In this document: positions 50,111 through 58,175 of the stretch, in pieces
Numbering within the stretch: the stretch's first letter is position 1
Layout: each line of letters opens with the position of its first letter
Source: JBOGJG01 sp050747825
GTDB taxonomy: Bacteria > Acidobacteriota > UBA6911 > RPQK01 > JBOGJG01
Length of the DNA stretch: 58,175 nt
Direction: 5' to 3'
Assembly: GCA_050747825.1 (NCBI GenBank)
Contig: JBOGJG010000420.1
Location: 1-58,175 of the forward strand
Notes under the pieces: generated by a model
Database searches by the model: none
What the model was told of the DNA's origin: nothing
Seen by the model: the letters and a program-made list of their open reading frames with translations, nothing else
Translations under genes and position numbers: made by a program

Positions 50111-51136
50111 GTGTCCGAATTCAACCTGATCGACTGGGTGCGCAATCAGCCACAGGACCTGCCTTCTTCGCTTATCAAAGGCATTGGAGATGACTGCGCT
50201 GTTCTGGACCCTGGTTTCGCGCGCCGGATGGTCGTAACGACTGACGTTCTGGTCGAGGATGTGCACTTCCGCCGCCGCTGGATCAATCCATATTTCCTGG
50301 GGCGCAAGGCCATGGCCGTAAATCTGAGCGATCTGGCTGCCATGGGGGCCCGGCCCTACGGCTGCCTGCTGGGTTTGGCCCTTCCGTCTGATCTCACCAG
50401 GGGATACTTCCCGGAATTCATGCGAGGCTTCCTGGAGGAAGGCGGGCGCTGGAAGGCTCCGCTGATCGGCGGCGACCTGTCTCGCGGCCGGCAAATCCAG
50501 ATCAGCGTGACGATGCTGGGCTACGTGGGGAATGGAGATCCGATTTACCGTTCGACCGCCCGTCCGGAAGACCTCATCCTTGTAATCGGCGAACTCGGGT
50601 TTTCCGGCACAGGACTCGAGTTGCTGGAGCAGGAAGACCCCGAGCAGCTCTCCATTGCAGCCAGTGAGCGAGAGCTGCAGGATTGGGCCGGTGACTCTTT
50701 TCGATATCGCTGCCTCAAGGCTCACCTGCTCCCTCAGCCCCAACTGGATGCGGCTGTCTGGCTTCAGGAGAATGGCCTCGCAAATGCCCTGATCGATGTG
50801 AGCGACGGCCTGGCAGCCGACCTCTTGCATATCTCACGCCAGAGCCGGCTTTCGGCCCAACTGCAGACTGAGCGGCTGGCTTTGTCCGCCGGTGATGCAG
50901 GTGACAAAATAGACACAAAAATGATTTTAGAGGGAGGTGAGGATTACGCGCTCCTCTTCACCGCTTCCCCGGAGCAGGTGAAAAGGCTGCAGTCTTTGTA
51001 TCCAGGCGACCTTCCGCTTTGTCACATTATCGGCAAATTGGTGAAAGGTAAGCCCGGTCTCTACTTAACCGGTCCGGAAAGTCGAGAAGAATACGTCCCC
51101 CGCGGATTTGATCACTTTCACTCACTTCTCACGTGA
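50111..51136 (+). CDS. thiL: thiamine-monophosphate kinase
   Basis: ThiL phosphorylates thiamine monophosphate to the diphosphate cofactor, which Dxs in this window also needs. The 341-residue protein has KGIGDDCAVLDPG, TTDVLVEDVHFRR, GRKAMAVNLSDLAAMGA, GGDLSRGRQIQISVTMLG, and ALIDVSDGLAADLLHI followed by the EGGEDYALLFTA loop. GTG 50111 is chosen from the family N-terminus (EFNLIDWV); the 20 nt before it are repeat-like (two ACGAATC units, 50094-50107), and no RBS is visible. Confidence 0.93.
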   Translation: MSEFNLIDWVRNQPQDLPSSLIKGIGDDCAVLDPGFARRMVVTTDVLVEDVHFRRRWINPYFLGRKAMAVNLSDLAAMGARPYGCLLGLALPSDLTRGYFPEFMRGFLEEGGRWKAPLIGGDLSRGRQIQISVTMLGYVGNGDPIYRSTARPEDLILVIGELGFSGTGLELLEQEDPEQLSIAASERELQDWAGDSFRYRCLKAHLLPQPQLDAAVWLQENGLANALIDVSDGLAADLLHISRQSRLSAQLQTERLALSAGDAGDKIDTKMILEGGEDYALLFTASPEQVKRLQSLYPGDLPLCHIIGKLVKGKPGLYLTGPESREEYVPRGFDHFHSLLT

Positions 51137-51154
51137 TAAAATGTAGGATTCCTT

Positions 51155-52699
51155 ATGAACAGGCAATGCCTTTGCTTGCTGGTTTTGCTCCTGGCGAGTG
51201 TGACGACTTCTTATGCACAGGTGGCTCAGGGGCCGCAGCGAGTGGAAAGTCTCGTCAACATCGACCTGCGCACGGACATTCGCGTGTTTACGGTTATGGC
51301 GGCTTTAAACGTGGCCGGCTTCGATTATCAGGTGCCTGGTCAGGAAATGTCGGCCGTACGGCAGAGCCTGAGGCGCGACCTCGAGGCCCAGCGACTCGAT
51401 GTGCTCCTGGTCTCCAGGCTCAAGAACTTCTTTTCAGACCATCTCAACCGCCGCCAGGAATCCGAGCAGCACGTGCCCTACATCTCGCTCGCTCTTGTTC
51501 TGTCGGGTCCTCCTGAATTCGAGATAACGGTTCCGACGGAAGATCTTCCGGAGGACGCCGTCCAAGTCCTCGGTTTTGAAGACCTGGTGAAGGAGTTTTA
51601 TCGAGCCGCCAGGATCGACTCGCTGTGGAAAACATACCGTCATCAATACCTTGAGGAGCTTGCGGCCTATCGGCCCGTGTTTATGGAGGTCATTCAGGAG
51701 ACTCTAAAGTATTTCCGCATCCCTCCGCGAATCGTCCTCGATCGCCAGATCATCCTGATGCCCGATCTCCTGGGAGTCAGAGACCTTGTAAACGCCCGGA
51801 ACCTGGAAGACACTTACTATGTTGTGACCGGGCCGGCCGAAGATCCGGCTGACAACTATGCTCAACTCCAGCATGAGTACCTGCACTTCCTGGTGGATCC
51901 TCTGGTAGAGAAGTTCGGCGCGGCCGTGCTGGCGAATGACGACCTGATGAAGCTGGCGCAGAGCCAGCCGGCGATCAAGAGCGATTACCAGAACAACTAC
52001 CTTCTGGTGATCAAGGAGTCGCTTATTGAAAGCATCATGATGAAGATGCATCCCGAGGAGGACCTGGATCGGAAAAAGGTGGAGCTGTATCGGCAAGGCT
52101 TGATTTTTATGCCTTACTTTGAGCGAAGCTTAAAGCTTTACGAGCAAAGCGATTTGCTCTCCTTCCCCGCCTATTCCGAGACTCTTTTCCACGGAATTGA
52201 TGAGAAAATCATTGAGCAGGATGAAAGGGAGATTGCCCGTCTGGAAAATGAATTCTTCCAGCACCAGCGGGCCGAGCGTGAAGCGGCCGAGCAACGCCGG
52301 CAAGCCATGGTCCGGCGGATGCAGATCCGCGACATGTTAGTCGAGGCGGAGGGCTTGATCGCCCAGCAGAGCTATGAGTCGGCTGAGGCGAAGCTGAACG
52401 AGGTTTTGCGAGAAGAGCCGGGCAACGGAAATGCTCTGTTTTACCTGGCCCAGGTCGCCTCTCAGCAAAGGGAATACTCGCCGGCGCTGCAATACTACGA
52501 GCGGGCCAGCCAGGCTCCCGGACTGGATGTCTGGATCAAAGCACTTTCGCTGCTGCGAATGGGCAATATCTTTGCGTTCCAGGGGGAGCTGGCTCAAGCG
52601 CGCGTCCGTTTCGAGCAGGTACTTGCTCTCGAGGGCGACCTGAGAGGAGCACGGGAGGAAGCGAGGGAGGCCATAGAAGGGCTGACCGCTGACAACTGA
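51155..52699 (+). CDS. secreted HExxH metallopeptidase-like protein with C-terminal TPRs
   Basis: The 514-residue protein has a signal peptide (residues 1-21, ending SYAQ). In the middle LQHEYLHFLVDPLVEKFG holds a zinc-peptidase HExxH motif (HEYLH), supported by the hydrophobic flanks usual for such sites; a third ligand is not obvious. A charged coiled segment (RLENEFFQHQRAEREAAEQR) follows, then two TPR units (AEGLIAQQSYESAEAKLNEV, ALFYLAQVASQQREYSPALQ). I do not know a named family. The stop codon lies in a repeat array. Confidence 0.7.
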   Translation: MNRQCLCLLVLLLASVTTSYAQVAQGPQRVESLVNIDLRTDIRVFTVMAALNVAGFDYQVPGQEMSAVRQSLRRDLEAQRLDVLLVSRLKNFFSDHLNRRQESEQHVPYISLALVLSGPPEFEITVPTEDLPEDAVQVLGFEDLVKEFYRAARIDSLWKTYRHQYLEELAAYRPVFMEVIQETLKYFRIPPRIVLDRQIILMPDLLGVRDLVNARNLEDTYYVVTGPAEDPADNYAQLQHEYLHFLVDPLVEKFGAAVLANDDLMKLAQSQPAIKSDYQNNYLLVIKESLIESIMMKMHPEEDLDRKKVELYRQGLIFMPYFERSLKLYEQSDLLSFPAYSETLFHGIDEKIIEQDEREIARLENEFFQHQRAEREAAEQRRQAMVRRMQIRDMLVEAEGLIAQQSYESAEAKLNEVLREEPGNGNALFYLAQVASQQREYSPALQYYERASQAPGLDVWIKALSLLRMGNIFAFQGELAQARVRFEQVLALEGDLRGAREEAREAIEGLTADN

Positions 52700-52730
52700 C
52701 ACGATGGACTGAAGACTGAGTTGTCAGCCT
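52682..52730. repeat. heptamer array (CTGACAA type) at the metallopeptidase stop
   Basis: CTGACCG, CTGACAA, CTGACAC, a 6-bp spacer, CTGAAGA, CTGAGTT, then TTGTCAGCC, the inverse of the unit. The TGA stop of the upstream gene (52697-52699) and its last residues lie in the array. Confidence 0.7.
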
Positions 52731-52791
52731 GTAACCATTTACCAGTTTCGTTATCTGAACCTGAAAGACCAAATTCCATTTGGAGGATGAA

Positions 52792-53820
52792 ATGAAAAAG
52801 CTTTTAATGATAGGCGCCGCTCTGGCCGTGTCGATGATAGCTGTTGCGCCGGCCCAGGATTCTCAAGAGCCGGCGCAGGAGCAGCAGCAGCCTGAGCAGG
52901 GAGACGCCACGCAGCAGGAGACACCGGCTGCAGAACCGCTTCCACGGGTCATCGGCCAAACTCGAAGCCCGGAAGAATTTGACGCCTGGCGAGCCATTGA
53001 CCAGGCAGCCACTCTGGAGCAAAAGGTCCCGCTGGCCAGGGAGTTTCTCGAAACTTACCCGGACAGCGGTCTGACTCCATTCGCTCACGACATTCTGGCG
53101 CGCCACTACTATCAACAGAACGACATCGACAATTTTGTTGCTCATGCCGAAAAATCACTGGCGGAAGTGCCTGATAATCTGGCCCTTGTCTCACCTCTGG
53201 CATTCATATATGCCGAGCAGAACAAAACCGACGAGGCACAGGAGAAAGCCCAGCATGTGCTCGCAATGATCGATCGGCTCGAGGCGCCTGAGGGGGTCAG
53301 CATGGCCGACTGGGTCATGGAGATCGAAAAATCGAAGGCTGACGCCTATTATGCGCTCGGAAAATCGCACATCAACAGATTCACTGAGAATCCCGAGTCT
53401 GCTGACGGTGCTGAAAACGTGAATCTCAAGCAGGGAATTGAGAACCTGGAAAAGGCTATCGGTGCTGATCCTGGTCATGACTATGCTTATTTTCGCCTGG
53501 CCTACTCCTACGCCCAATTGAACAATGCCCACAAAGCGCTTCAATACTACGCGCGCGCCGCGGCCCTGGGAACGCCTGTCGCTCCGATCGCCAAAGAGCA
53601 GGCTGAAAAGGTGCACGAGTTCATTGAGCAGACTCAATCGGAATCCGAGACAGCTCAGAAGACGGTGGAGCAGGTAGTCGAGGAGCAGGCGGCAGAAGTT
53701 CAGCAGGCAGTGCAGGCGCGCCAGCAGGAGCTGCAGCAGAAGATTCAGCAGCTCGAGCAGCAGCGCCGGCAACAGCAAGGCCAGCCTGAGCCGCAAGTGG
53801 AACCGCAGCCCCAACCATAG
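52792..53820 (+). CDS. secreted TPR protein with glutamine-rich C-terminus
   Basis: The 342-residue protein has a signal peptide (MKKLLMIGAALAVSMIAVAPA), then a Gln/Glu-rich stretch, a helical repeat region with two or three TPR-like units (FLETYPDSGLTPFAHDILAR, GIENLEKAIGADPGHDYAYF, YSYAQLNNAHKALQYYARAA), and a long helical tail rich in Gln (residues 270-342, QQELQQKIQQLEQQRRQQQG) that ends in Pro/Gln. ATG 52792 has GGAGG 6 nt upstream; the TTG at 52780 lies in that RBS. It follows the metallopeptidase gene, and the two TPR proteins may act together in the periplasm. Confidence 0.78.
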   Translation: MKKLLMIGAALAVSMIAVAPAQDSQEPAQEQQQPEQGDATQQETPAAEPLPRVIGQTRSPEEFDAWRAIDQAATLEQKVPLAREFLETYPDSGLTPFAHDILARHYYQQNDIDNFVAHAEKSLAEVPDNLALVSPLAFIYAEQNKTDEAQEKAQHVLAMIDRLEAPEGVSMADWVMEIEKSKADAYYALGKSHINRFTENPESADGAENVNLKQGIENLEKAIGADPGHDYAYFRLAYSYAQLNNAHKALQYYARAAALGTPVAPIAKEQAEKVHEFIEQTQSESETAQKTVEQVVEEQAAEVQQAVQARQQELQQKIQQLEQQRRQQQGQPEPQVEPQPQP

Positions 53821-53841
53821 TCCGCTTAACGTTCAAGCCAT

Positions 53842-54570
53842 ATGACTGACGAGCGCCTGGAAGAGCTGCACAGACTGGAGACCAAGCTCAAGTACAGATT
53901 TGCAGACCGCTGCACGCTGGACCGGGCGCTCACCCACAAATCCTTTATCCAGAACCCCGTCCTGGCTTCATCCTTTGAGGGGCGGCCGGGCAGTTACGAA
54001 TCTCTGGAATTTCTGGGAGATTCCATTCTGGGATTCATCATCAGCGAGTTCCTCTTCCTCAACTACCCTCAACTGCCTGAGGGCCAATTATCCAAGATCA
54101 AATCTTATCTGGTCTCGACCGATCGGCTCTTTCGCTTATCGCGGGATTTCGATCTTGGGGAGTTTTTGCACCTGAGCCATGGAGAGGAAAAGACCGGAGG
54201 TCGCAAGAAGAAAGCGATCCTGGCCGATTTGTTTGAGAGCGTCCTGGCAGCTATCTTCCTGGATGGAGGCCTTGAGCCTGCGCGTGAATTCGTCCTCATC
54301 CAGTTTGATCCCTATTTCCAGGAAATCGCCAGTGGCAACCTGGACGTGAAGGACCACAAGTCGAGCCTGCAGGAGGAGCTTCATACCCTGGGGCTTCCTC
54401 AGCCCAGGTATCGTGTGATCGAAGAGGCCGGTCCCGAGCACCACAAGGAGTTTACTGTCGAGGTCCATATTGACGGTAAACATAGGGGGCTGGGCTCAGG
54501 TAAGACAAAAAAAGAGGCTGAACAACGCGCCGCCGAGAGCGCCCTGGAAAGCCTTTCCGCTCCTTCGTAG
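53842..54570 (+). CDS. rnc: ribonuclease III
   Basis: RNase III cuts double-stranded RNA, including rRNA precursors. The 242-residue protein has LTHKSFIQNP, the signature YESLEFLGDSILGFIISEFL with metal-binding acids, KKKAILADLFESVLAAIFLD and a C-terminal double-stranded-RNA-binding domain (DHKSSLQEELHTLG to KKEAEQRAAESALESL). Standard length. Given the many long inverted repeats between genes here, their transcripts would be potential substrates. Confidence 0.95.
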   Translation: MTDERLEELHRLETKLKYRFADRCTLDRALTHKSFIQNPVLASSFEGRPGSYESLEFLGDSILGFIISEFLFLNYPQLPEGQLSKIKSYLVSTDRLFRLSRDFDLGEFLHLSHGEEKTGGRKKKAILADLFESVLAAIFLDGGLEPAREFVLIQFDPYFQEIASGNLDVKDHKSSLQEELHTLGLPQPRYRVIEEAGPEHHKEFTVEVHIDGKHRGLGSGKTKKEAEQRAAESALESLSAPS

Positions 54571-54602
54571 TAGCCTTTGCAGAATTGAATTTGACGGCCG
54601 CC

Positions 54603-55346
54603 TCAGGCCTTCAGGACGGTCCAGACATACACAAGCGTCAACAGGTCAAAAGCGGCATGGGCCAGCATGGGAGCGATCAGTTTGCGGCGCCAGATGAAGA
54701 GCAGGCCGAAAAGGAAGCCGAGAACGCCGGCGCCGACGGCGTTGTCCACCCCCTGGATGTTGTGTCCGACGGCGAAAAAGATGCTCCACAAAATGAGTCC
54801 GGCGGCCAAGCCACCCAGATACTGATTGAAGCGGACCAGCACAAAAGCCCTCTGGACTTCCTCTTTAAATCCACCCACATAGATGCTGCTTATGAGAAAT
54901 AACGCCAGATCCTGCGGGGTTTCAATCAGGTCGAGCAGGGGATTAGTCGTCGAAACATACTGGGGCAGCCAGTAGCGAAAGAAAATACTGACGCCAAGAG
55001 TAGCCCCGAAAAGAATTGGAATGGCTAGCACCCCCGTGAGCGCCTCCCGTCCCGCATGCCGCCAATCCCAGCCAATTTTGCGGAAGTCTTCGCCTCGCAG
55101 CCGCAGCAGGATCAAAATGAGGAGCAGCGTAATGGTGGCTTCGGAAATCAGAAAGATAAAAAGGTAGCGGGTAGTGGTCAATACTTGGATGACCGGGATC
55201 CCGGCCATAGTTAAACCTACCTGAGTCAGGATCGATCCGGATAACGCCACCACCAGCACCTCAAAGAAAGCCCCCAGCCGATTCAGAAAGCCCTTGCGCC
55301 TGCTAGCTGGCATTTCGGCAGATTCAGACTGCATAGGAAAAGGCAT
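54603..55346 (-). CDS. CPBP-family intramembrane metalloprotease
   Basis: The 247-residue membrane protein has about seven helices. All three CPBP (CAAX/Abi) motifs are intact: GGFKEEVQRAFVL (EExxxR), FFAVGHNI (FxxxH) and the APMLAHAAFDLL His/Asp motif. It should cleave a membrane or prenylated substrate. It contrasts with the degenerate CPBP domain at 13933-15552. It is convergent with rnc. The start at ATG 55346 lacks a clear RBS; Met5 is an alternative. Confidence 0.88.
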   Translation of the reverse strand: MPFPMQSESAEMPASRRKGFLNRLGAFFEVLVVALSGSILTQVGLTMAGIPVIQVLTTTRYLFIFLISEATITLLLILILLRLRGEDFRKIGWDWRHAGREALTGVLAIPILFGATLGVSIFFRYWLPQYVSTTNPLLDLIETPQDLALFLISSIYVGGFKEEVQRAFVLVRFNQYLGGLAAGLILWSIFFAVGHNIQGVDNAVGAGVLGFLFGLLFIWRRKLIAPMLAHAAFDLLTLVYVWTVLKA

Positions 55347-55438
55347 TCTAATGGGTCAATCCGGGAATAGCTATTCCGGATCAAAGCGTTACCTTTTATT
55401 GACGCCGATTTAAAGCCATAATTGCCAGGTGAGAACTA

Positions 55439-55468
55439 TTGAACTGAAATACGCTACTATCTCATAAT
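55439..55468 (+). promoter_or_regulatory. sigma-70-like promoter of the acidic-protein gene
   Basis: TTGAAC (55439-55444), 18 nt, CATAAT (55463-55468), about 48 nt before the start codon. Spacing and both hexamers are acceptable for a housekeeping promoter. Confidence 0.4.
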
Positions 55469-55516
55469 AAGGCTCTTGGAAGCCCGTGATAAGAGGAACC
55501 TGACCAAGGAGGAGCT

Positions 55517-55798
55517 ATGAATTTTGATCCCCGTCGCGCCACGGAAGACTCTGCTTTCTTTGCATCCAATCTCTTGTTCCAAAAAGATGAGGAGGAAGAT
55601 TTCGACGACTTCGAGGAAGAAGACCTGGAAGATGATGATGAAGATGATGATTATGAGGACTTCGATGACGAGGAAGACTTCGACGATTTCGACGATGAAG
55701 ACGATGAAGACGATGATGAGTATGAAGATCTCGATGACGATGACTTCGGTGATTTCGAAGAGAAGGAAGAACAAGAATTTGAAGATTACTATAGCTGA
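55517..55798 (+). CDS. highly acidic small protein (Asp/Glu-rich)
   Basis: The 93-residue protein has a normal N-terminus (MNFDPRRATEDSAFFASNLL) and from residue 23 on is almost wholly Asp and Glu with spaced Phe or Tyr, in units such as DEEDFDDFDDEDDEDDD. An ideal RBS (AAGGAGGAGCT) precedes the ATG, so it is really translated. The low complexity rules out a fold; possibilities are metal or counter-ion binding, DNA mimicry, or a surface polyanion. The coding repeats (GATGAT, GACGAT) invite slippage. It has its own promoter and hairpin. Confidence 0.8.
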   Translation: MNFDPRRATEDSAFFASNLLFQKDEEEDFDDFEEEDLEDDDEDDDYEDFDDEEDFDDFDDEDDEDDDEYEDLDDDDFGDFEEKEEQEFEDYYS

Positions 55799-55806
55799 GA
55801 AGCTAT
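55791..55806 (+). terminator. hairpin at the acidic-protein stop codon
   Basis: ATAGCT, GAGA, AGCTAT: a perfect 6-bp stem with a 4-nt loop that contains the TGA stop. No T-run follows, so it is more probably a 3' stabiliser or weak terminator. Confidence 0.3.
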
Positions 55807-55822
55807 ACTGAGGCTGTGAATG

Positions 55823-55851
55823 TGTTCATTTATCCTTCTCATTGATATAAT
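55823..55851 (+). promoter_or_regulatory. probable promoter for the OmpA-type gene
   Basis: A perfect TATAAT (55846-55851) has TGTTCA 17 bp upstream or TTCATT 15 bp upstream as weak -35 boxes. The stretch to the start codon (about 155 nt) is AT-rich and carries the palindrome CTTACGTAAG at 55912-55921, so a long leader is possible. Confidence 0.4.
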
Positions 55852-56008
55852 TATCTTGTAATCTAGGTAATCTAGTCATAGAAGTGGAGTGTATCTATAG
55901 ACTTACGTAAGAAAGCACTTAAATAATCCTTAAAAGGCACTCTTGGAATTTCTTTTAAAGGACAACGAAGTTTGGACTTGAACATTGATGATTACTGAGG
56001 AGGAGAGT

Positions 56009-58147
56009 ATGCTTGGCCCAAGACAGTCCTTAACTCTGCTAACTATTATTTTGTTGCTCTTTAGCGTCGGCGGCCTGGCTCAGGACGTCGATCAAGAGGG
56101 CGATAAGAGTAAAATCAAGCAGCTAACACCCACAATCCACGGGTCTACAGGTCTTTTCAACGTTTACCTTGCCGAAACCCTGAGGCAGGGTGAATTCAGC
56201 GTCGGCTTTCACACGTCAAAGTTTCACCGTGAGCCTGGGGATATTGATTTTCACCTGTTTCCAGTCTCGTTTACCATAGGCCTGCATGATCGGATCGAAC
56301 TATTCGGTTCTTACGAGGTTCACCGCCGGGTCAATATGGACCAGATCATGGTCAACAAGATCGTTGGAAACGGTCCTGTGGTTCCGGCGCGTGTTCTTGG
56401 CGGCCAGGTTGCCTTTTACAACGATGCTCCTTTCATGGACGTGGGATTTGGTGACGGAGCGGGAGATCTGTGGACCGGAATTAAGTTCAATCTGGCTTCG
56501 GAAAATCGCGGAGCTCCCGCCAGTTTCGCCCTGCAGCCGATTGCTCGCTTCCACTTGACCGACAATCGCGAGCACCTGGTGCGAGGCCTGACAGCCGGAG
56601 CTACCGACTGGGGCTTCGACGCAATTCTCTCCAAGAATCTGGGCGGAGGCGCCACCTTCGGCTTGAATGCCGGCTTGCTGTTCGCTCAGGACCGCTTGAA
56701 CGTGGATCGCCAGCACCGGTTCCGCTACGGCATCGGCGTGGACGCTCCTCTGGGGACTCCCGCCGCCCACTTTATCGCCGAGTTGGTGGGAAGTCTCTTC
56801 CTGGAAGACAACGAGACTTCGCAGTTTGCGAATCCGGTTTCCCCTGCCGATATTTATGCCGGGCTGCGATTCTTCCCGGCGCGCTGGATCGCCATCGGCG
56901 GAGCATACAACTTCAACCTGCGAACCATCGATTCAGGAGAATTTGGCGGTATTGATGAAACCGACCGCCATGGCTTTTTCGCCCAGGTGGTGCTGCAGCG
57001 CAAGATCAATCGTCCTCCGACCATCGAGTGCGAACCTGCTTCCACCACCGTCACGGAGGGGGACCAGGTCACGATTACGGCCCATGTCAGCGATCCGGAT
57101 GATGACGTTCTTTCCATCACCTGGAGAGCCAGCGGGGGCGCTCAGATCACACAGCAGGGTGAAAATACGGCTGTATTGAATACCACGGGCCTGAGTCCGG
57201 GTACTTATACTGTCACTGCTGAAGTGAGCGATGGTGAGAACACCGCCGTTTGCTCGACCGATGTAGTCGTCGAGAAGCGGATGCTGCCGCCTACCATCGA
57301 GTGCGAGCCGCAGGTCGTGAACGTGACCGAAGGTGAATCGGTTACCTTGCGCGCTCAGGCTTCCGATCCGAACAACGATCCGCTGACTTACGCCTGGCAG
57401 GTGAACGGCGAAAGCGTTCCCAACGATCAGCCGACCTTCGAGTTCGGCACGGCGGGACGCGATCCCGGAACCTACACAGTGCGTGTGACCGTCACGGATG
57501 TGGACGGCATGACCGCCTCTTGCGAATTCACGGTCAATGTCGAACAGCGTCCCAATCGGCCACCCACGGTCGATCTGTCGCTCAGTGACGACGATGTCAG
57601 CGCCGGCGAGCAGATCACTGCCACTGCCGATGCCAGCGATCCGGATGGCGACCCGCTGACCTACTCCTGGACCGTTGACGGTCAGTCGCGGCCCGAGACA
57701 GGGTCACAGATCACCATCGACACCGCCGGTATGACGGGCGGCGAGCACAGCGTCACCGTTACCGTCAACGATGGACGCGGTGGAACGGCCAGCGATACGG
57801 CGACCTTCACTGTCACCGAAGCGGCCGTGGTCATCCAGGTCGATAACCGCATTGACAACATCGCCAAGGCGCAACTCGACGAGATCGCAGTGAGAATGCA
57901 GCAGGATTCGCGTCTCAGGGCGATCATGACCGGCCATACCGACGACCGCGGTACTGAAGAGGCCAATCAACGCGTAGGTATGCGTCGGGCCGAACTGGCC
58001 AGGGATTACTTGGTCCAGCAGCACAATATCGATGCCAATAGGATCGAAACGCGCAGTGCTGGTGAGTCTGAACCCATAGCCAGTAATGAGACAGCGGAAG
58101 GCCGCAGGCAGAACCGCCGAGTTGAAGTGCAGCTCGTACTGCCTTAG
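56009..58147 (+). CDS. OmpA-type outer-membrane protein with PKD/Ig-like repeats
   Basis: The 712-residue protein has a signal peptide (LTLLTIILLLFSVGGLAQ, residues 8-25), an N-terminal region of about 310 residues with beta-barrel features (ETLRQGEFSVGFHTSKFHRE, IELFGSYEV, alternating strands, final aromatic turn), three PKD/cadherin-like domains (each beginning with PPTIECEP or RPPTVDLSL and containing SDPDDDVLS-type calcium loops) and a C-terminal OmpA peptidoglycan-binding domain (MTGHTDDRGTEEANQRVGMR and GRRQNRRVEVQLVLP). ATG 56009 follows GAGGAGGAG. It should tie the outer membrane to the cell wall. Confidence 0.9.
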   Translation: MLGPRQSLTLLTIILLLFSVGGLAQDVDQEGDKSKIKQLTPTIHGSTGLFNVYLAETLRQGEFSVGFHTSKFHREPGDIDFHLFPVSFTIGLHDRIELFGSYEVHRRVNMDQIMVNKIVGNGPVVPARVLGGQVAFYNDAPFMDVGFGDGAGDLWTGIKFNLASENRGAPASFALQPIARFHLTDNREHLVRGLTAGATDWGFDAILSKNLGGGATFGLNAGLLFAQDRLNVDRQHRFRYGIGVDAPLGTPAAHFIAELVGSLFLEDNETSQFANPVSPADIYAGLRFFPARWIAIGGAYNFNLRTIDSGEFGGIDETDRHGFFAQVVLQRKINRPPTIECEPASTTVTEGDQVTITAHVSDPDDDVLSITWRASGGAQITQQGENTAVLNTTGLSPGTYTVTAEVSDGENTAVCSTDVVVEKRMLPPTIECEPQVVNVTEGESVTLRAQASDPNNDPLTYAWQVNGESVPNDQPTFEFGTAGRDPGTYTVRVTVTDVDGMTASCEFTVNVEQRPNRPPTVDLSLSDDDVSAGEQITATADASDPDGDPLTYSWTVDGQSRPETGSQITIDTAGMTGGEHSVTVTVNDGRGGTASDTATFTVTEAAVVIQVDNRIDNIAKAQLDEIAVRMQQDSRLRAIMTGHTDDRGTEEANQRVGMRRAELARDYLVQQHNIDANRIETRSAGESEPIASNETAEGRRQNRRVEVQLVLP

Positions 58148-58150
58148 AGA

Positions 58151-58175
58151 GTGTGTCGGGTGCCGGGTGTCAGGT
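58151..58175. repeat. heptamer array (GGGTGTC type) at the window edge
   Basis: GTGTGTC, GGGTGCC, GGGTGTC, then AGGT cut by the end of the window, starting 4 nt after the OmpA-type stop codon. Same unit type as at 42174-42208. Confidence 0.7.

Overview
The window reads as chromosomal DNA of a free-living Gram-negative bacterium, most likely an Acidobacteriota member. This is inferred from the overall gene style: HslUV, the nrdR-thiL pair, toastrack envelope proteins behind an ECF sigma factor, a B-box/DUF5668 membrane protein, and a CPBP/propeller fusion. Coding density is high and both strands are used. No rRNA, tRNA or CRISPR was recognised. Start codons were chosen from ribosome-binding sites, overlaps and family N-termini.

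Layout. 0.4-1.8 kb: an eroded aspartokinase-like protein, a SLOG/molybdenum-carrier-like protein and a tiny ORF. 1.8-5.4 kb (-): a phosphorelay block (PP2C phosphatase, Hpt, two receivers, a receiver-histidine kinase, another receiver) with no DNA-binding output. 5.5-8.8 kb: ligA, a small CxxC protein and a BrkB/YihY membrane protein. 8.9-12.4 kb: thrC and nadB, divergent from hslV-hslU. 13.9-16.5 kb: a membrane CPBP-like/propeller fusion and an FN3 lipoprotein. 16.6-20.3 kb: carboxyltransferase, biotin carboxylase and biotin carrier of an acyl-CoA carboxylase. 20.4-25.6 kb: a DPPR synthase-DprE1-DprE2 operon, which predicts polyprenyl-phosphate-arabinose synthesis, facing a large GT39-like membrane glycosyltransferase. 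25.6-27.2 kb: an island of decay with a MITE-like palindrome, a frameshifted toxin-antitoxin pair and an IS1634-type transposase tail. 27.2-35.9 kb: accD-folC, a PHP-domain protein and xseA-xseB-ispA-dxs-tlyA. 35.9-42.0 kb (-): a cytoplasmic chemosensory operon parA-MCP-cheW-cheY-cheA. 42.2-49.5 kb (-): an M28 peptidase, then an ECF sigma/anti-sigma/envelope-stress operon ending in a nucleoside-phosphorylase-like gene. 49.6-54.6 kb: nrdR, thiL, two TPR proteins (one with HExxH) and RNase III. 54.6-58.1 kb: a CPBP protease, a very acidic small protein and an OmpA-type outer-membrane protein.

The strongest signal not explained by genes is a dispersed repeat class. At about a dozen gene junctions there is a short array of 7-bp units. 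The unit sequence differs between loci, but at several loci both arms of an inverted pair share it. Several arrays supply the stop codon of the gene they abut, and in tlyA a run of units sits inside the reading frame. A related class with 9-bp periodicity (GAATCACAC-like) forms long hairpins between operon genes. Other points of note are the ParA next to a soluble poly-HAMP receptor with a ParB-like N-terminal motif, the DprE1 residue at the benzothiazinone Cys position being Ala, and cheA apparently starting at ATC.
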